DNA of 7,434 bases from Chloroflexota bacterium (GTDB taxonomy: Bacteria; Chloroflexota; Dehalococcoidia; SM23-28-2), in contig JAUYDU010000236.1 of NCBI GenBank assembly GCA_030691665.1, positions 1-7,434 on the forward strand, in the 5' to 3' direction. Positions 5,662 to 7,434 of this stretch are shown here, piece by piece. The translations under genes and the position numbers were made by a program. Numbering within the stretch: the stretch's first letter is position 1; every line of letters begins with the position of its first letter. Below the pieces are notes generated by a model. It saw nothing but the letters and a program-made list of their open reading frames with translations. It had not been told where the DNA came from and made no database searches.

Positions 5662-6981
5662 GTGGCCTCAAAAAGCCAGTTCTTTGAGCCTGAGATAGAA
5701 ACCCTGGACCGAAGGAAGCTGGAGCGCCTCCAGTTGGAACGCTTGCGCTGGCAGGTCAAGAGGTGCTATGAGGGCTCTCCCTTCTACCGGGAGAGGCTGG
5801 ACAAGGCAGGGGTAGGCCCCCAGGACATCGAGGCCCTGTCTGACGTGCGCCGGCTGCCCGTCGTGACGAAGCAGGAGCTTCGGGAGGAGCAGGCCCGCTT
5901 CGGCCCTTTCGGCAGGTACACGATTTCCCCTCCGAAAGACTGGCGTGAGGTACACCCCACCACCGGGACCACTGGGGCTCCCATTCACAACCTGTGGTCA
6001 GAGAGAGACGTCCAGAACATCACTCGCTGGACTGCCCGCACGCTGTGGAACTTCGGGGTCCGTCCTGGAGACATTGTCCACAACGCCTTTAGCTACGGCC
6101 TCTGGGTAGCCGGGCTCTCGTCTCACTATGGGGCCAGGGAGTTGGGCTGTCTGATGGTGCCCATAGGAGGGGCCCCGGTCGACAAGCAGATAGAGTACCT
6201 GGCTGGCGTAAAGCCTACGGTCCTTCTCGCCACCCCTTCCTTTGGCCTCTACATAGCCGAGCGTTTGAAAGGAAAGGGAGCGACGGGGAGCCTGGCCCTT
6301 CGTGTGGGCTGCTTTGGAGGCGAGCCAGGGGCGGAGGTGCGGTCCACCAGGGCCAAGTTAGAGGCCGGTCTGGGGATTGAGGCCTACGACTACTACGGCC
6401 TCGCCGAGATTGGTCCGACCTGCGCCTCCGAATGCCAGGAGAAGGTGGGAATCCACTGGGTGGAAGACCACGTGCTGGTGGAGGTAGTCAACCCACAGAC
6501 CCGGGAAAGCTGTCCTCCTGGTGAAGTGGGGGTGCTGGTGCTGACCAGCCTCACCAAGGAGGCCACCCCCATGCTCCGCTACTGGACCAACGACTACGCC
6601 AGACTGGTGACCGAGCGGTGTGCCTGCGGCCGAACCCACGCCCACTCCCCAGGGGGAATTCTGGGCCGGGCCGATGAGATGGTGGTGTACCGGGGGACCA
6701 AGTTCTACCCAGTACAGGTGGAAAAGGTGGTTCGGAGCTTCACGGAGTTGGGGAACGAGTTCCGGGTGGTGTTGACCACCTCGGAGCAGGGCACCGACTT
6801 GTGCACTGTGGTCGCGGAGTGCGCATCACTGGCAGACAGGGACCAGCTAACGGAGCGGTTGAGACAAGCCCTTCGGGATGAGCTTCAGGTGACGCCACAC
6901 GTGGAGATCGTCTCCTTAGGAGACCTGGAGAGAACGACCTTCAAGGCAAAGCGGCTTGAGGACCGGAGGGACAAGCGCTAA
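5662..6981 (+). CDS. Phenylacetate-CoA ligase (PaaK)-like acyl-adenylating enzyme
   Basis: A 439-aa member of the PaaK group of ANL adenylating enzymes, which activate an aromatic or related carboxylic acid with ATP and then transfer it to CoA in the cytoplasm. Numbered from GTG 5662: FFEPEIETL at the N-terminus is typical; the phosphate-binding loop TTGTTGAP is at 100-107; FGGEP at 218-222; DYYGLAE at 243-249, followed by a conserved EC (257-258); YWTND at 307-311, with the ATP-ribose-binding Asp311; CACGRTH at 320-326; GRADEMVVYRG at 335-345, then KFYP; and a C-terminal FKAKRLEDRR whose Lys428 fits the A10 catalytic lysine. All core motifs are intact. The start is set by the AAGGAGGG site; ATG 5644 would give 445 aa. 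WTND and KFYP differ slightly from the usual TxD and NxFP, so the substrate may not be phenylacetate. Confidence 0.88.
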   Translation: MASKSQFFEPEIETLDRRKLERLQLERLRWQVKRCYEGSPFYRERLDKAGVGPQDIEALSDVRRLPVVTKQELREEQARFGPFGRYTISPPKDWREVHPTTGTTGAPIHNLWSERDVQNITRWTARTLWNFGVRPGDIVHNAFSYGLWVAGLSSHYGARELGCLMVPIGGAPVDKQIEYLAGVKPTVLLATPSFGLYIAERLKGKGATGSLALRVGCFGGEPGAEVRSTRAKLEAGLGIEAYDYYGLAEIGPTCASECQEKVGIHWVEDHVLVEVVNPQTRESCPPGEVGVLVLTSLTKEATPMLRYWTNDYARLVTERCACGRTHAHSPGGILGRADEMVVYRGTKFYPVQVEKVVRSFTELGNEFRVVLTTSEQGTDLCTVVAECASLADRDQLTERLRQALRDELQVTPHVEIVSLGDLERTTFKAKRLEDRRDKR

Positions 6982-7311
6982 GGCAGTCTTGGCCCTCGCT
7001 GTCCGCCAGACCGTCAGCGGGCGTCACACGCCGCGGGACTCCTCACCGTCCGTCTTTTCAACTTCGGGAAGGGCCCTAGGTTCCAGTTGCGTTCTCGCCA
7101 CACTTTGTGAAGGGTCTTCCTGACCAGCGCTGCCGGCCGCTTCGTCTGCTCCATCTGGCCACCAGAGTGCCCCGCCGATATGGTGTTGCTCTGCCTACGC
7201 ATTCTTGGCCGGTCCCTGCGATTGTCTACCCAGCCCACGGTCGTGTGCGCGCACCCTTTTGGTGTTAGAATTCCCCCCGAAGCCTCACACTATCGGAGGA
7301 GGTGAACGTCG
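6982..7311. other. Intergenic spacer before the NHL-repeat gene
   Basis: 330 bases with no gene I can support. A 74-aa open frame on the minus strand (7014-7238) is Arg-rich and unlike any family I know. Weak 5-bp inverted repeats follow the ligase stop (for example GGCGT/ACGCC near 7020-7032) without a T-run. TAGAAT at 7266-7271 is a possible -10 box for the next gene, but I see no -35 partner at the right distance. Confidence 0.4.
7295..7305 (+). promoter_or_regulatory. Strong ribosome binding site for the gene at 7312
   Basis: GGAGGAGGTGA lies 6 bases before ATG 7312 and is nearly complementary to the full anti-Shine-Dalgarno sequence, so this gene is probably well translated. Confidence 0.75.
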
Positions 7312-7434
7312 ATGGCCGTCACTCTGGGGTCAGGCAATTACGTATTCGAGCCGGTGGACGGCTGGGCCAAGATACCTGCGGGCTGGAAATTCATGGACGC
7401 ACCCGGCGTGTGCGTGGACTCCAAGGACAACGTC
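7312..7434 (+). CDS. NHL-repeat beta-propeller protein, peptidyl-alpha-hydroxyglycine alpha-amidating lyase-like (5' end only)
   Basis: The first 41 codons of a gene that runs off the window. The translation MAVTLGSGNYVFEPVDGWAK, then IPAGWKFMDAPGVCVDSKDNV, matches the N-terminus of bacterial proteins annotated as peptidyl-alpha-hydroxyglycine alpha-amidating lyase-like: a short 'GSG.Y.YE...W..LP.GW' opening followed by the first blade of a six-bladed NHL propeller ('GV.VDS.D.V'). In bacteria such proteins are numerous and their true substrates are mostly unknown; real peptide amidation is not implied. No signal peptide is visible at the N-terminus, so a cytoplasmic protein is likely. The call rests on only 41 residues, but the pattern is distinctive. 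Confidence 0.7.
   Translation, partial: MAVTLGSGNYVFEPVDGWAKIPAGWKFMDAPGVCVDSKDNV

Noticed and set aside
7014..7238. Minus-strand open frame of 74 codons after the ligase gene
   Set aside because: Arg-rich, no recognisable similarity, no strong ribosome site seen.
7266..7271. TAGAAT as a -10 box for the NHL-repeat gene
   Set aside because: Good match to TATAAT, but no TTGACA-like box 16-18 bases upstream (that stretch is GTGTGC-rich), so it is not called as a promoter.

Overview
The window is a GC-rich bacterial segment (roughly 58% GC by eye) with strong AGGAGG-type ribosome binding sites. It probably comes from an environmental lineage. The set of genes (flavin reductase, Ldh_2 dehydrogenase, PaaK-like ligase, NHL 'amidating lyase-like' propeller, atypical SDR) is of a kind I associate with uncultured Chloroflexota (Dehalococcoidia/SAR202-like) or Tectomicrobia-type genomes. 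That placement is inference; no rRNA or tRNA is present to fix it.

Left part (1-2178): accessory and decaying DNA. It opens with the C-terminal remnant of a DDE transposase, probably IS1380-like (1-321). A spacer of about 470 bases follows, carrying a cluster of GTTGAC repeats and an inverted repeat. Next is an unrecognised gene broken by two apparent frameshifts (791-1499). Last is a small intact gene whose E...D...ExK pattern suggests a PD-(D/E)XK nuclease-like fold (1552-2178).

Middle and right part (2211-7434): metabolic genes. An SDR family protein on the minus strand (2211-3011) converges on the nuclease-like gene with only 32 bases between them. It lacks the usual catalytic Tyr and Lys. 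Divergent from it, on the plus strand, lie a flavin reductase family protein (3264-3881), an Ldh_2 family NAD(P)-dependent dehydrogenase (4078-5145) with a good sigma70-type promoter candidate, a PaaK-like aryl-CoA ligase/adenylating enzyme (5662-6981), and the first 41 codons of an NHL-repeat protein of the peptidyl-alpha-hydroxyglycine alpha-amidating lyase-like group (from 7312).

The plus-strand genes are separated by gaps of about 200, 500 and 330 bases, so they look like individually transcribed neighbours rather than one tight operon. Together they resemble a catabolic neighbourhood handling an organic acid: acid activation by the ligase, 2-hydroxy/2-keto acid interconversion by Ldh_2, and flavin reduction for a monooxygenase not seen here. 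No substrate can be read from the sequence. I see no CRISPR array, rRNA, tRNA or complete mobile element, and nothing that I can defend as a wholly new system. The best leads are the active-site-less SDR, the nuclease-like gene beside a broken partner, and the repeat and hairpin structures in the spacers.
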